Part shown: positions 52,276 through 60,654 of the stretch, one piece after another
How the letters are laid out: the number at the start of each line of letters is the position of its first letter
Numbering within the stretch: the first letter of the stretch is position 1
From: JANXXV01 sp038230275
Lineage (GTDB): Bacteria > Acidobacteriota > Terriglobia > Bryobacterales > Bryobacteraceae
Length of the DNA stretch: 64,000 nucleotides
Reading direction: 5' to 3'
NCBI GenBank assembly: GCA_038230275.1
Contig: JBBRNO010000020.1
Location: 1-64,000, forward strand
Notes under the pieces: model-generated
What the model saw: the letters and a program-made list of their open reading frames with translations, nothing else
What the model was told of the DNA's origin: nothing
The model's database searches: none
Program-made: the position numbers and the translations under genes

Positions 52276-52766
52276 TTAGCGCGCCGCCTGAAGACGTGCG
52301 ATGCGGTCTTCGGTGCTGGGGTGCGTCCAGAAGAGCTTGAAAATAGCATCGCCGGTGAAGGGCTTAATGATAAACATGTGGGCTGTGGCCGCAGACGCAT
52401 CCATCGGGATGCGCTTCGACCCTCCTTCCAGTTTACCGAGTGCGGAGATCAATCCGCCAGGATTTCCCGTGTATTTGGCAGCGGCGCCATCCGCGGAGAA
52501 TTCGCGAGTGCGCGAAATCGACAGCTGAATCAAAAGGGCCGCGATGGGTGCGACGATCAACAGGAACAGACCGCCGCCCCGGCTTCCGTTCTCGTCCCTG
52601 CGGCCGCCACCGAAGAAGAAGGCCCTTGGACGAGACCCGGTTCGTGAGCGATCACGCCTTCCAGTTCATGATCGTCCATGATTTCCAGACTGCCGTAGGT
52701 GAAGGCAACCGAGGCATGCCGCGGATTGCGGCCGGTGGCGAAGGCTTTTGGGGAATCGTCGGGCAG
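52276..52766 (-). pseudogene. htpX: htpX (M48 zinc metalloprotease) remnant
   Basis: The visible N-terminal part DDSPKAFATGRNPRHASVAFTYGSLEIMDDHELEGVIAHE ends just after the first two residues of the HExxH zinc motif and then runs into another frame. The conserved C-terminal part is in that other frame: FFFGGGRRDENGSRGGGLFLLIVAPIAALLIQLSISRTREFSADGAA...FWTHPSTEDRIARLQ. About 45 residues, including the HExxH and a membrane segment, are missing at the junction, and the N-terminal membrane part is absent too. The protein cannot be an active protease. Confidence 0.75.
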
Positions 52767-52848
52767 TCAACCTCGAATGCATTGCGTCGATTCACTGATT
52801 TCCTCCTCGAAGCAATCACATCCTATCGGAGCTTCCAATCAGCGGGCC

Positions 52849-52889
52849 AAAAAAATGCACCGCCCAGGGGTTAGCCTTGTCGGTGCATT
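52849..52889 (-). terminator. Intrinsic terminator of the ribosomal super-operon
   Basis: Downstream of rplQ, AATGCACCG (complement of 52881-52889) pairs with CGGTGCATT (complement of 52854-52862) around an 18-nt loop, followed by seven T on the minus strand (the complement of the A-run 52849-52855). It is a textbook rho-independent terminator. Confidence 0.9.
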
Positions 52890-52909
52890 GAGTACAGAGG
52901 AAAGAGCGT

Positions 52910-53368
52910 TTATTTAGAATCTTCCGCGGGAAGTTCGCCGTCGCGGCCTTCTTTAATGGCCTTGAGCTTCTCTTCACGGCGTTTGGCACGGTCGGCGGCA
53001 CGCTTCACCAATTCCGAACCTACCAGTTCCAAAATAGCTTGTTCGGCGCCATCGCCTTTGCGCCAGCCAAGACGGACAACGCGCGTGTAGCCGCCATTCC
53101 GTTGGCCGAATCGAGCGCCCAACTTGTCAAAAAGCTTCTTAACCGAGCCGGGAGTTTCCAGAAACTTAGCCGCCTGCCGGCGGGCATGCAGCGTATCCTG
53201 CTTGGCCAGAGTGATCATCTTCTCTACCAGGGGTTTAGCCGCCTTCGCCTTGATCACCGTTGTGACGATTCGTTCGTGTTCGATCACGCTGGTAACCAAA
53301 TTGCGCAGCAACGACTTTCGCGATCCGCCGTCGCGCTTTAGTTTGTATCCGGACTTAAGATGTCTCAT
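52910..53368 (-). CDS. rplQ: Ribosomal protein bL17
   Basis: A 152-residue large-subunit protein with the L17 pattern (KLKRDGGSRKSLLRNLVTSVIEHERIVTTVIKAKAAKPLVEKMITLAKQ) and an added basic/acidic C-terminal helix (about 115-152), longer than the roughly 120-residue core. It is the last gene of the super-operon and overlaps rpoA by 4 bp; a strong terminator follows. Confidence 0.97.
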   Translation of the reverse strand: MRHLKSGYKLKRDGGSRKSLLRNLVTSVIEHERIVTTVIKAKAAKPLVEKMITLAKQDTLHARRQAAKFLETPGSVKKLFDKLGARFGQRNGGYTRVVRLGWRKGDGAEQAILELVGSELVKRAADRAKRREEKLKAIKEGRDGELPAEDSK

Positions 53369-54399
53369 TCAGCAACGTCTCCCGCTTCTGCCTCAAGATC
53401 CTCAGGAAGGACCGGGGTCTGTGCAGGCATCGTCATTCGGCCCTGCGCGTCGAACTTGACGCCGAAACCGAGACCGAGGCCACCCAGAATTTCTTTGATT
53501 TCGTTCAACGACTTACGGCCGAAGTTCTTCGTACGAAGCATTTCCGCTTCCGACTTCTGCACCAGGTCGCCAATGGTTTGAATATTCGCGTTCTTCAGGC
53601 AGTTGTAGGAACGGACGCTCAGTTCCAGCTCTTCCACCGAGCGGTTGAGTACTTCGTTCATCTGGCTCATGCCGCGCTCTGCCGGCTCTTCAGACGCCTC
53701 AGCCACTTCTTCAAAGTTAATGAAGATGCTCATGTGGTCTTTCAGAAGCTTGGCAGCCTGCCCGACTGCATCCTGCGGTGAAATGGCGCCGTTGGTCCAG
53801 ACTTCGATGGTCAGCTTATCGTAGTCGGTCATCTGGCCCAGACGGGCTGCTTCCACGTTGTAGTTTACTTTGCGCACCGGCGAATGAACGGAATCGATCG
53901 GAATAAACCCGAGCGGCAGATCTTCGTCGTAGTTGCGGTCCGCGTTCACATAACCGCGTCCCGACTTGAGGCGCATCTCAATATTGAGCTTGCCGCCTTC
54001 CCCGATGGTTGCCACCGGCATGTTGCGGTCCAGCACTTCCACGTCCGCTCCCACTTCAATCTGGCCGCTTAGAATCTGGCCCGCGGAATCGGCTTTAAGG
54101 TACACCGTCCGCATCCCTTCCCCGGACATCTTGAAAGGAATCTGCTTCAGGTTGAGAATGATATCCGTGGCATCTTCCACGACGCCGGGAATGGGGCTGA
54201 ATTCGTGCGCTACACCGTCAATTCGAACCGCGGTAATGGCTGCCCCTTCAATGGAACTGAGCAATACGCGGCGCAGGCCGCTGCCGATGGTGGAGCCGAA
54301 CCCGCGCTCGAACGGCTGCGCGGTGAACTGGCCGAAACGCTCTGTAAGCGTCTCTGTGTTCGCGACGAGTCTCTTTGGCTTCTGAAAACCTTTGAACAT
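53365..54399 (-). CDS. rpoA: RNA polymerase alpha subunit
   Basis: A 344-residue protein with the N-terminal assembly domain (RFGQFTAQPFERGFGSTIGSGLRRVLLSSIEGAA, about 25-235) and the C-terminal DNA-binding domain (LELSVRSYNCLKNANIQTIGDLVQKSEAEMLRTKNFGRKSLNEIKEIL, about 265-320). Activators and upstream promoter elements contact the latter. It lies between rpsD and rplQ, as usual for alpha operons. Confidence 0.98.
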   Translation of the reverse strand: MFKGFQKPKRLVANTETLTERFGQFTAQPFERGFGSTIGSGLRRVLLSSIEGAAITAVRIDGVAHEFSPIPGVVEDATDIILNLKQIPFKMSGEGMRTVYLKADSAGQILSGQIEVGADVEVLDRNMPVATIGEGGKLNIEMRLKSGRGYVNADRNYDEDLPLGFIPIDSVHSPVRKVNYNVEAARLGQMTDYDKLTIEVWTNGAISPQDAVGQAAKLLKDHMSIFINFEEVAEASEEPAERGMSQMNEVLNRSVEELELSVRSYNCLKNANIQTIGDLVQKSEAEMLRTKNFGRKSLNEIKEILGGLGLGFGVKFDAQGRMTMPAQTPVLPEDLEAEAGDVAE

Positions 54400-54436
54400 A
54401 GTTTGTCCTTAAGAAGAACGCTTTACTTGAGAACAG

Positions 54437-55072
54437 CTACTTGGAGTACAACTCCACAATCAACTGCTCGTTCAACTGGATCTGAACTAATTCCTCACGC
54501 TTAGGCTGCGTGAGTACGCGGCCTTTCAAGGTCTCGCGATCTACTTCCAACCAGTTGGGGGTGGGAGTGTGGGCCGTGGTATCACGGGCGCCCAAAATGG
54601 TGGGATTCTGCTTGCTGCTTTCGCGGACTTCAATGGTGTCTCCAGGGCGGACCTGGAACGACGGGATGTCCACTTTACGGCCATTCACATGAAAGTGCCC
54701 ATGGCGGACAAGCTGGCGAGACTGCGCGCGGCTGGTTCCCAGACCCATGCGGTAAATCACGTTGTCCAGGCGCTTCTCAAGCATGCCGAGCAAATTCTCA
54801 CCGGTGATGCCGGGCATTGCACTGGCTTTCTCGAACAGGTTCCGGAACTGCCCTTCGAGCAACCGATAGTAACGGCGGGTCTTCTGCTTTTCGCGGAGTT
54901 GCAGGCCATAGCCGACAATCTTTTTCGCCTTACGATCCTTGCCATGCTGTCCGGGAACATAGTTACGCTTTTCGATGGCGCACTTTTCCGTGTGGCAGCG
55001 TTCCCCTTTGAGGAACAACTTCATACCCTCTCGACGGCATAGCCGGCAGACGGGTCCAATATAACGAGCCAA
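54437..55072 (-). CDS. rpsD: Ribosomal protein uS4, zinc-finger type
   Basis: A 211-residue protein starting at TTG 55072, six bases after GGAGG, giving ARYIGPVCRLCRREG; the ATG 24 bp upstream has no such site. C-x2-C...C-H-x2-K-C (CRLC near 9, CHTEKC near 32) makes it the Cys-containing form that binds zinc. The S4 RNA-binding domain follows (LEKRLDNVIYRMGLGTSRAQSRQLVRHGHFHVNGRKVDIPSF). In other bacteria S4 represses the alpha operon by binding its mRNA; the gap upstream holds an inverted repeat at 55092-55121. Confidence 0.95.
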   Translation of the reverse strand: MARYIGPVCRLCRREGMKLFLKGERCHTEKCAIEKRNYVPGQHGKDRKAKKIVGYGLQLREKQKTRRYYRLLEGQFRNLFEKASAMPGITGENLLGMLEKRLDNVIYRMGLGTSRAQSRQLVRHGHFHVNGRKVDIPSFQVRPGDTIEVRESSKQNPTILGARDTTAHTPTPNWLEVDRETLKGRVLTQPKREELVQIQLNEQLIVELYSK

Positions 55073-55091
55073 ATCTAACCTCCAGAACCTG

Positions 55092-55121
55092 CACATATTG
55101 TAATTAACGTGTCAATATGTG
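55092..55121. promoter_or_regulatory. Inverted repeat in the rpsK-rpsD gap
   Basis: CACATATTG (55092-55100) and CAATATGTG (55113-55121) are perfect repeats, 12 bp apart, 20 bp before the rpsD ribosome site. The gap of 124 bp is the longest in the S11-L17 part of the super-operon. It may be an internal promoter region (TTGACA reads on the minus strand at 55111-55116) or an mRNA structure acted on by S4. No terminator tail is present. Confidence 0.45.
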
Positions 55122-55196
55122 ACTGACTTAGGTGCAGTTTACGGCCATTGGCGGCCTTCTTCCTGCTTAGTGCAACCGCATGCAGCGGCTGTGAAA

Positions 55197-55622
55197 TCAA
55201 ACTCTGCGCTTTTTGGGCGGGCGGCAACCGTTGTGCGGAATCGGAGTACGGTCCTTAATTGATCTTACCTCAATTCCGGCGGTCGCCAGAGCGCGCACCG
55301 CGGACTCACGTCCGGCGCCAGGCCCGCTGACCCGAACTTCCACCACTCGTAGCCCGGATTCCTTCGCCTTCGTTGCCGCGGTCATGGAAGCCTGCTGTGC
55401 CGCGAATGGAGTTCCTTTGCGGGAACCACGAAAGCCGAGCGAACCGGAGCTCGACCAAGCAATCACATTTCCAATCGGATCGGTGAACGTGACGATCGTG
55501 TTGTTGAACGTCGCCTGCACGTGAACCAGTCCAACAGGAATTGACTTTTTCTCTTTCTTCTTAAAAGTCTTCTTCTTGGTCGACTTAGACGCTTTAGTGG
55601 TCTTTGCTGGAGCTTTAGCCAT
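55197..55622 (-). CDS. rpsK: Ribosomal protein uS11
   Basis: A 141-residue protein with a basic N-terminal tail of about 25 residues (lysine-rich, longer than usual) and the S11 body: VHVQATFNNTIVTFTDPIGNVIAWSSSGSLGFRGSRKGTPFAAQQAS, then VSGPGAGRESAVRALATAGIEVRSIKDRTPIPHNGCRPPKKRRV. It joins the platform of the small subunit with S6 and S18. It follows rpsM after 3 bp. Confidence 0.97.
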   Translation of the reverse strand: MAKAPAKTTKASKSTKKKTFKKKEKKSIPVGLVHVQATFNNTIVTFTDPIGNVIAWSSSGSLGFRGSRKGTPFAAQQASMTAATKAKESGLRVVEVRVSGPGAGRESAVRALATAGIEVRSIKDRTPIPHNGCRPPKKRRV

Positions 55623-55625
55623 GTT

Positions 55626-56009
55626 CTATTTTCCCGTCGCTTTCTTCTTACCGGCTACCGTGCCGCGGCGCGGTCCCTTGCGGGTGCGGGCGTTGGTATG
55701 GGTACGCTGGCCGCGAACCGGCAGTCCCCGGCGATGACGCAGGCCGCGATAGGCGCCCATTTCGATCAGCCGTTTGATGTTCAGCGACACTTCCTTACGG
55801 AGATCGCCTTCCACCGAACCTTCGGTTTCAAGGATGATACGGATCTGGTTGACTTCCTCTTCGCCAAGATCGCCGATCTTCTTATTAAAGTCGATGCCAC
55901 ACCGATAAAGAATGGACTTCGCCCGGGTCCGGCCAATACCGTAAATATAGGTGAGGCCGATCTCGGCTCTCTTCTTGGGCGGTAAATCTACGCCAGCAAT
56001 ACGCGCCAT
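55626..56009 (-). CDS. rpsM: Ribosomal protein uS13
   Basis: A 127-residue small-subunit head protein: ARIAGVDLPPKKRAEIGLTYIYGIGRTRAKSILYRCGID, then the C-terminal basic part GLRHRRGLPVRGQRTHTNARTRKGPRRGTVAGKKKATGK, which contacts 16S rRNA and the P-site tRNA. It precedes rpsK and follows rpmJ by 16 bp in the usual alpha-operon order. Confidence 0.97.
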   Translation of the reverse strand: MARIAGVDLPPKKRAEIGLTYIYGIGRTRAKSILYRCGIDFNKKIGDLGEEEVNQIRIILETEGSVEGDLRKEVSLNIKRLIEMGAYRGLRHRRGLPVRGQRTHTNARTRKGPRRGTVAGKKKATGK

Positions 56010-56025
56010 ATACTCTCTCTCCTGC

Positions 56026-56139
56026 CTAACCTTGCCGCTGCTTGTGTTTCGGATTGGTGCAGATGACGCGTACCACGCCTTCGCGATTGATCACCTTGCA
56101 CTTGTCGCACATTTTCTTAACCGATGCCCGTACTTTCAT
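56026..56139 (-). CDS. rpmJ: Ribosomal protein bL36, zinc-type
   Basis: Only 37 residues: MKVRASVKKMCDKCKVINRE and a tail GVVRVICTNPKHKQRQG. The C-x2-C...C...H zinc site (CDKC, C, H) is complete. Its ATG overlaps the infA stop in ATGA. The gene is easily missed because of its length, but the pattern is unmistakable and the position between infA and rpsM is canonical. Confidence 0.97.
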   Translation of the reverse strand: MKVRASVKKMCDKCKVINREGVVRVICTNPKHKQRQG

Positions 56140-56354
56140 GATTTCCTCAAAACCTTCGTAATCCGGCCCCGTCCGCGATCATGCGGGGATAATTCCACTT
56201 CTACCCGGTCGCCCGGCCGCAGCCGGACAAAATTCTTCACTGCCACTCCTGCCGCGTGCGCCGTCACTTCCTGCTGATTTTCCAAAACCAGCCGGTACGC
56301 CGCGCTGGGCAAAAGCTCTACAACCGTAGCGATTACGGCCGCGTCAGAACCCAT
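56136..56354 (-). CDS. infA: Translation initiation factor IF-1
   Basis: A 72-residue OB-fold factor starting at ATG 56354, so the first 22 bp lie inside map; a start further upstream at 56381 would overlap map even more. It has VIATVVELLPSAAYRLVLENQQEVTAHAAGVAVKNFVRLRPGDRVEVELSPHDRGRGRITKVLRK in the IF-1 pattern, although its N-terminus and middle differ from common IF-1 sequences (no KEDVIE lead). It assists IF-2 and IF-3 on the 30S subunit. Confidence 0.9.
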   Translation of the reverse strand: MGSDAAVIATVVELLPSAAYRLVLENQQEVTAHAAGVAVKNFVRLRPGDRVEVELSPHDRGRGRITKVLRKS

Positions 56355-57103
56355 GGCCCGTTTGCCGTCACAGCCACACAATGCTCAAAATGCGCCGAAT
56401 AGGAACCGTCCTTCGTAACGGCCGTCCATTTATCCGGCATCACTTTTGTGTCCGGTTTGCCCGCGTTCACCATCGGCTCGATGGCGAGAACCATTCCCTC
56501 TTTCAGCCGGGGATTCTCATTCTTGCGGTCGACGTAGTTGGGAACTTGCGGCTCCTCATGCAAAGAAGTGCCAATCCCGTGTCCTACATATTCTCTCACA
56601 ATCGAAAAACCATTCGAGACTACGTGCTTTTCCACCGTCTCGCACACATCGAACAACCGGTTACCCGGCCGCATTTTATCAATCGCCATTTCCAGCGAAT
56701 CTTCGGTCACCTTCAACAGCTTCTTCACCGATTCATTCGGTTCGCCCACACTCACCGTATACGCCGAATCCCCGAAATACCCGTCGAGCTCTACACCCGT
56801 ATCAATCGAAACCAGATCGCCTTTTTTCAGAACCCGCTTACTGGACGGCATTCCATGAACAATCTCTTCGTTGATCGAAGTACACAACACAAACGGATAC
56901 TTCGAGCCGGCCGCCGGTACGTAATACCCTTTGAAGGCCGACCTTGCACCCGCGTCGCGGATCATCTTCTCCGCTACCACCTCTAAATCCTGAGTGGTAA
57001 TCCCTTCTGTGACCATCGCCGCCAGATCCCGCAAAATCTTGTAGACCAGAAGACCGCTGCGCCGCATCTTTTCCAGCTCTACAGGACTCTTACGGATGAT
57101 CAT
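56333..57103 (-). CDS. map: Methionine aminopeptidase type I
   Basis: A 256-residue metallopeptidase that removes the initiator Met. The five metal ligands fit the usual places: Asp in SIDTGVELDGYFGDSAYT (two Asp), His in EYVGHGIGTSLHEEPQVPNYVD (and a second His), and Glu residues in VLAIEPMVNAG and AHFEHCVAVTANGP. The gene follows secY after 5 bp and overlaps infA by 22 bp. adk, common between secY and map elsewhere, is not present here. Confidence 0.97.
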   Translation of the reverse strand: MIIRKSPVELEKMRRSGLLVYKILRDLAAMVTEGITTQDLEVVAEKMIRDAGARSAFKGYYVPAAGSKYPFVLCTSINEEIVHGMPSSKRVLKKGDLVSIDTGVELDGYFGDSAYTVSVGEPNESVKKLLKVTEDSLEMAIDKMRPGNRLFDVCETVEKHVVSNGFSIVREYVGHGIGTSLHEEPQVPNYVDRKNENPRLKEGMVLAIEPMVNAGKPDTKVMPDKWTAVTKDGSYSAHFEHCVAVTANGPWVLTRP

Positions 57104-57108
57104 CTCTC

Positions 57109-58506
57109 TTAATTGCCAGTCCGGCGTCCCCGGATCCGTCCAGCGCGCGGAGTAAAGCCTTCATAATGCCGCATAATCAACTGCGCTTCAATCTGGTTCA
57201 CCGTATCCATCGCCACGCCAACCACAATCAGCAGCGAAGTGCCGCCGAAATAGAACTGTACGCCCAAACCATCCAGCAGCCACCGCGGGAACCACTGGTC
57301 GATAAAGTTGCCGATGCCGGGAATTCTCTGCAGCTTGATTCCCTGAATCATGATCTGCGGTATCAAGGACAGGATAGCCAGGTACAGCCCGCCGACTACC
57401 GTGATCTTGGTCAAAATCTTGTTCATGTACTCGGCAGTATTCTTACCAGGCCGGATGCCGGGAATGAAACCGCCGTACTTCCGCATGTTATCCGCTGCTT
57501 CGTTCGGATTGAAGATAATCGACACATAAAAGAAGCAGAAGAAAATGATCAACACCGTGAACAACACCGGGTAGAGCGGCGACGAATTATTGATCGCCGA
57601 CAGCAAGCCTGTCAGGTAAGGACTGTTTCGAACAAACGCAACCTGATTCAAAGTCTGCGGAAACGCCAGCAGCGAACTGGCGAAAATCACCGGAATCACA
57701 CCGCCCGCGTTTACCTTCAACGGAAGGTGCGTCGACTGACCGCCCATCATGCGCCGGCCGACCACTCGCTTGGCATACTGCACCGGGATGCGGCGTTCGC
57801 CGCGCTCAACCAACACAATAAATCCAACCACCGCCACCATCACCGCCAGAATAATCAGCAAGTGGAAAATCGACCACTGCCGGGTGATGAAGACGTTGGT
57901 ATAAATCTCGTTCATTGCGTGCGGCAGTCCGATCACGATGCCGGTGAAAATGATCAGCGACATACCGTTGCCGATTCCCCGCTCCGTAATCTGCTCACCC
58001 AACCACATGATGAAGGCCGTACCGGTTGTCAGACTCAACATGGTCATCAGAATAAAGCCGATGCCCGGATTCAAGACAAAACCGCCTTCCGAATTCTGCA
58101 GCGTTAGCGCAATGCCGGCCGCCTGCATGAAGGCCAGTCCCACCGTCAGATAGCGCGTCCACTGGGTGATCTTACGCCGTCCGAGTTCGCCCTCTTTCTG
58201 CAATTTCTCCAGCGTGGGAACCACGACGGTCAAGAGTTGCAGAATGATCGACGCCGTAATATACGGCATGATGCCGAGCGCAAAAACCGTCAGGCGGCGG
58301 AAGGTTCCCCCGGAGAACAAGTCGATGAACCCTAGCAGCGATCCCTGATTGGCGGCGAAGAACCGTTCCAGCTGGTTAGCATCGATGCCAGGCGTCGGAA
58401 TGTGGCCGCCCAATCGATAAATCGCCAGCATCGCCAGCGTGAACAGAACACGGTTCCGCAGGTCGGGGATGCGAAAGACATTTGCGACGGCTTCGAAAAA
58501 CTTCAT
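57109..58506 (-). CDS. secY: Preprotein translocase subunit SecY
   Basis: A 465-residue membrane protein with ten predicted helices: the entry FRIPDLRNRVLFTLAMLAIYRLGGHIPTPGID, ALGIMPYITASIILQLLTVV, the pore-ring helix, SLIIFTGIV, GERRIPVQYAKRVVG and the C-terminal GTSLLIVVGVAMDTVNQIEAQLIMRHYEGF. With SecE and SecG it forms the export channel used by the many exported proteins of this window. It follows rplO by 21 bp. Confidence 0.98.
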   Translation of the reverse strand: MKFFEAVANVFRIPDLRNRVLFTLAMLAIYRLGGHIPTPGIDANQLERFFAANQGSLLGFIDLFSGGTFRRLTVFALGIMPYITASIILQLLTVVVPTLEKLQKEGELGRRKITQWTRYLTVGLAFMQAAGIALTLQNSEGGFVLNPGIGFILMTMLSLTTGTAFIMWLGEQITERGIGNGMSLIIFTGIVIGLPHAMNEIYTNVFITRQWSIFHLLIILAVMVAVVGFIVLVERGERRIPVQYAKRVVGRRMMGGQSTHLPLKVNAGGVIPVIFASSLLAFPQTLNQVAFVRNSPYLTGLLSAINNSSPLYPVLFTVLIIFFCFFYVSIIFNPNEAADNMRKYGGFIPGIRPGKNTAEYMNKILTKITVVGGLYLAILSLIPQIMIQGIKLQRIPGIGNFIDQWFPRWLLDGLGVQFYFGGTSLLIVVGVAMDTVNQIEAQLIMRHYEGFTPRAGRIRGRRTGN

Positions 58507-58527
58507 GTTCTACTCAATCCCCAAGGG

Positions 58528-58977
58528 TTACTTGGAAGCTGCTATCACTTCAATGGTCCCACCGGCTGCCTGGATCTTTTGGATCGCAGTCTCGGAAAAC
58601 AGGTTCGCCTTGACAGTGATGGCCCGCGTCAACTCGCCGTTACCCAATATCTTGAGCCCGGCCTGCAACTTCTTCACTACGCCCAGTTCTTTCAAACGGG
58701 CATAGTCGAACGTGTCGCCTTCGAGTTCGTCCAGGCGCGACAGATTGACGATGGTATATTCCTTGCGGAAAATGTTGGTAAATCCACGCTTCGGCAAACG
58801 GCGGTGCAGCGGCATCTGGCCGCCCTCAAATCCGCGCATCTTGCTGTAACCGGTTACCGCGCGGGCGCCTTTGTGTCCGCGGCCCGAGGTCTTACCCCGG
58901 CGGGATCCCATACCGCGGCCTACCCGGCGTTTCGAGTGTTTTTGTCCTGCCGGCGGTCTGATGTCACTGAGATTCAT
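58528..58977 (-). CDS. rplO: Ribosomal protein uL15
   Basis: A 149-residue protein: NLSDIRPPAGQKHSKRRVGRGMGSRRGKTSGRGHKGARA at the N-terminus, then the typical GFEGGQMPLHRRLPKRGFTNIF and a C-terminal L15/L18e domain ending in KANLFSETAIQKIQAAGGTIEVI. It precedes secY, as in most spc operons. Confidence 0.97.
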   Translation of the reverse strand: MNLSDIRPPAGQKHSKRRVGRGMGSRRGKTSGRGHKGARAVTGYSKMRGFEGGQMPLHRRLPKRGFTNIFRKEYTIVNLSRLDELEGDTFDYARLKELGVVKKLQAGLKILGNGELTRAITVKANLFSETAIQKIQAAGGTIEVIAASK

Positions 58978-59006
58978 ATGCGTTTCCTTAGATTATTCGA
59001 CCAAGA

Positions 59007-59189
59007 TTATTCGACCACCGCAAGCAAATGCGGGACCTTGAGAACCATACCACGAAACCCGGGTGTGTCGGGCCGCTCTACAATCTGATTGAATTTCTTC
59101 AGACCTAGGCTGCGCACAATCACCTTGTGTTTCTCGGGCGTGCAGATCACGCTGCCGATGAGCTTGATTTTGATTTTACCTTCAGCCAT
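59007..59189 (-). CDS. rpmD: Ribosomal protein uL30
   Basis: The 60-residue protein (AEGKIKIKLIGSVICTPEKH...LGLKKFNQIVERPDTPGFRGMVLKVPHLLAVVE) is the ferredoxin-like L30, here present although this gene is lost in some bacteria. It lies between rpsE and rplO. Confidence 0.97.
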   Translation of the reverse strand: MAEGKIKIKLIGSVICTPEKHKVIVRSLGLKKFNQIVERPDTPGFRGMVLKVPHLLAVVE

Positions 59190-59205
59190 TGCAGTATCCG
59201 CCTCT

Positions 59206-59721
59206 TTATAACTTGTCTGGAGCCAGGCCGCGGATCTCCGCTACCTGTGCCTTGTCGCGAAGCTGTTCCAGCGCCGCGATGGTTGCCTTTACTACGTTGT
59301 GCGGGTTGTGCGAACCGATGGACTTGGTCAACACGTTGGGAATGCCCACCGCTTGAATCACCGCACGCACCGGACCGCCGGCGATCACGCCGGTTCCAGG
59401 AGCGGCCGGCTTTAACAGCACCTGGCCTGCGCCGAAGCGGCCCAGCACTTGATGCTTGATAGTCGTTTCAAGAACATTGATCTTGCGGAGATTCTTCTTC
59501 GCCGCCTCAATTCCCTTCTTGATAGCCGAAGGCACTTCTTTCGCCTTCCCAGTTCCGAACCCGACCACTTTCGCGCTGGCGTCACCCACGACCACCAGAG
59601 CCGAAAAGCTCATGTTCTTACCGCCCTTGACCACCTTCGTCACGCGGTTGATGGAAACAACCTGCTCTTTCAGGTTCAACTGCGCGGGATCGATCCGTTT
59701 TACGCTTGGGGTAGCTGCCAT
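59206..59721 (-). CDS. rpsE: Ribosomal protein uS5
   Basis: A 171-residue protein with the double-stranded RNA-binding S5 domain (LKEQVVSINRVTKVVKGGKNMSFSALVVVGD) and the C-terminal ribosomal fold (VLLKPAAPGTGVIAGGPVRAVIQAVGIPNVLTKSIGSHNPHNVVKATIAALEQL). The loop GGKNMSFSAL corresponds to the spectinomycin site. It directly abuts rplR, with no spacer. Confidence 0.97.
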   Translation of the reverse strand: MAATPSVKRIDPAQLNLKEQVVSINRVTKVVKGGKNMSFSALVVVGDASAKVVGFGTGKAKEVPSAIKKGIEAAKKNLRKINVLETTIKHQVLGRFGAGQVLLKPAAPGTGVIAGGPVRAVIQAVGIPNVLTKSIGSHNPHNVVKATIAALEQLRDKAQVAEIRGLAPDKL

Positions 59722-60081
59722 TTAGAACTCCAGTCCTGCTTCACGAGCGGCGTCAGCGAGCGCTTTGACGCGCCCATGATACAGATATCCGCCACGGTCG
59801 AAAACCACCTTGACGATGCCTTTCTCTTTGGCGCGAGCCGCCACCAGCTTTCCGATGTCCTTCGCCCCGGCAATGTTCCCGCCGGTGACGCTGGAAGCTG
59901 CTTCGTTGCTGCAAGCGGCCACCAAAGTGGCGCCCTTGCGGTCGTCGATGACCTGCGCGTAAATGTGTGTCAGGCTGCGATACACGGCCAGGCGCGGACG
60001 CTCCGCGGTGCCCTTCACTCGCTGGCGGATGCGGGAATGGATGCGCTGCCGGGTTTGGTCTTTCGATCTTTTTGCACTCAT
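59722..60081 (-). CDS. rplR: Ribosomal protein uL18
   Basis: A 119-residue 5S-rRNA-binding protein: RQRIHSRIRQRVKGTAERPRLAVYRSLTHIYAQVIDDRKGATLVAACSNE, then VVFDRGGYLYHGRVKALADAAREAGLEF, which is the standard ending. The start is two bases after the rplF stop. Confidence 0.97.
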   Translation of the reverse strand: MSAKRSKDQTRQRIHSRIRQRVKGTAERPRLAVYRSLTHIYAQVIDDRKGATLVAACSNEAASSVTGGNIAGAKDIGKLVAARAKEKGIVKVVFDRGGYLYHGRVKALADAAREAGLEF

Positions 60082-60083
60082 GG

Positions 60084-60623
60084 TTACTTACCTCCCGCGC
60101 CGGTCTTACCGACCTTCTTGCGCAACACTTCGCCCTTGTAGCGGATTCCCTTGTTCTTGTACGGATCTGGCGGACGCAGGGCGCGAATATTCGCCGCCAC
60201 CTGGCCCAGCATCTGCTTGTCGTAGCCGGACAGGCTCAACGCCGTCTGCTTTTCGATCTTCAGGTCGATTCCTTCCGGAAGCAGAACTTCGATCGTATGC
60301 GAATAGCCCAGCGTGAAGATGGCCACGCGTCCCTTCACATCGGCACGGTAACCGATACCGACGATTTCCAGTTCGCGTACGAAACCGGTGGAGACGCCCT
60401 GCACGGCGCTGGCTGCCAGCGCGCGGGTCAGTCCATGCAACGCCGCATGTTTATCGGTGTCGCGCTGCACTTCCAGAATTCCGTTGTTCTGCTCAATGCG
60501 GATACCAGCTGGGATCGGCACGGTGAGCTTTCCCTTCGGCCCTTCCACCTGCAGGTCGCTAGTTCCGATTTTCAGCTTTACGCCGCTCGGTACCGGGATT
60601 GGTTTTTTTCCTACTCTCGACAT
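60084..60623 (-). CDS. rplF: Ribosomal protein uL6
   Basis: A 179-residue protein made of two similar half-domains: SRVGKKPIPVPSGVKLKIGTSDLQVEGPKGKL and GRVAIFTLGYSHTIEVLLPEGIDLKIEKQTALSLSGYDKQMLGQVAANIRALRPPDPYKNKGIRYKGEVLRKKVGK. The GYDKQ...A..IR...PPDPYK.KGI signature is complete. It lies near the factor-binding site of the large subunit. Confidence 0.97.
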   Translation of the reverse strand: MSRVGKKPIPVPSGVKLKIGTSDLQVEGPKGKLTVPIPAGIRIEQNNGILEVQRDTDKHAALHGLTRALAASAVQGVSTGFVRELEIVGIGYRADVKGRVAIFTLGYSHTIEVLLPEGIDLKIEKQTALSLSGYDKQMLGQVAANIRALRPPDPYKNKGIRYKGEVLRKKVGKTGAGGK

Positions 60624-60654
60624 GGTGTGTTCCTAATCCTCTAGTAAACGGGCC

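Noticed and set aside
57166..58107. 313-residue plus-strand frame within secY
   Set aside because: It is His/Gln/Arg-rich antisense sequence of secY with no recognisable domain.
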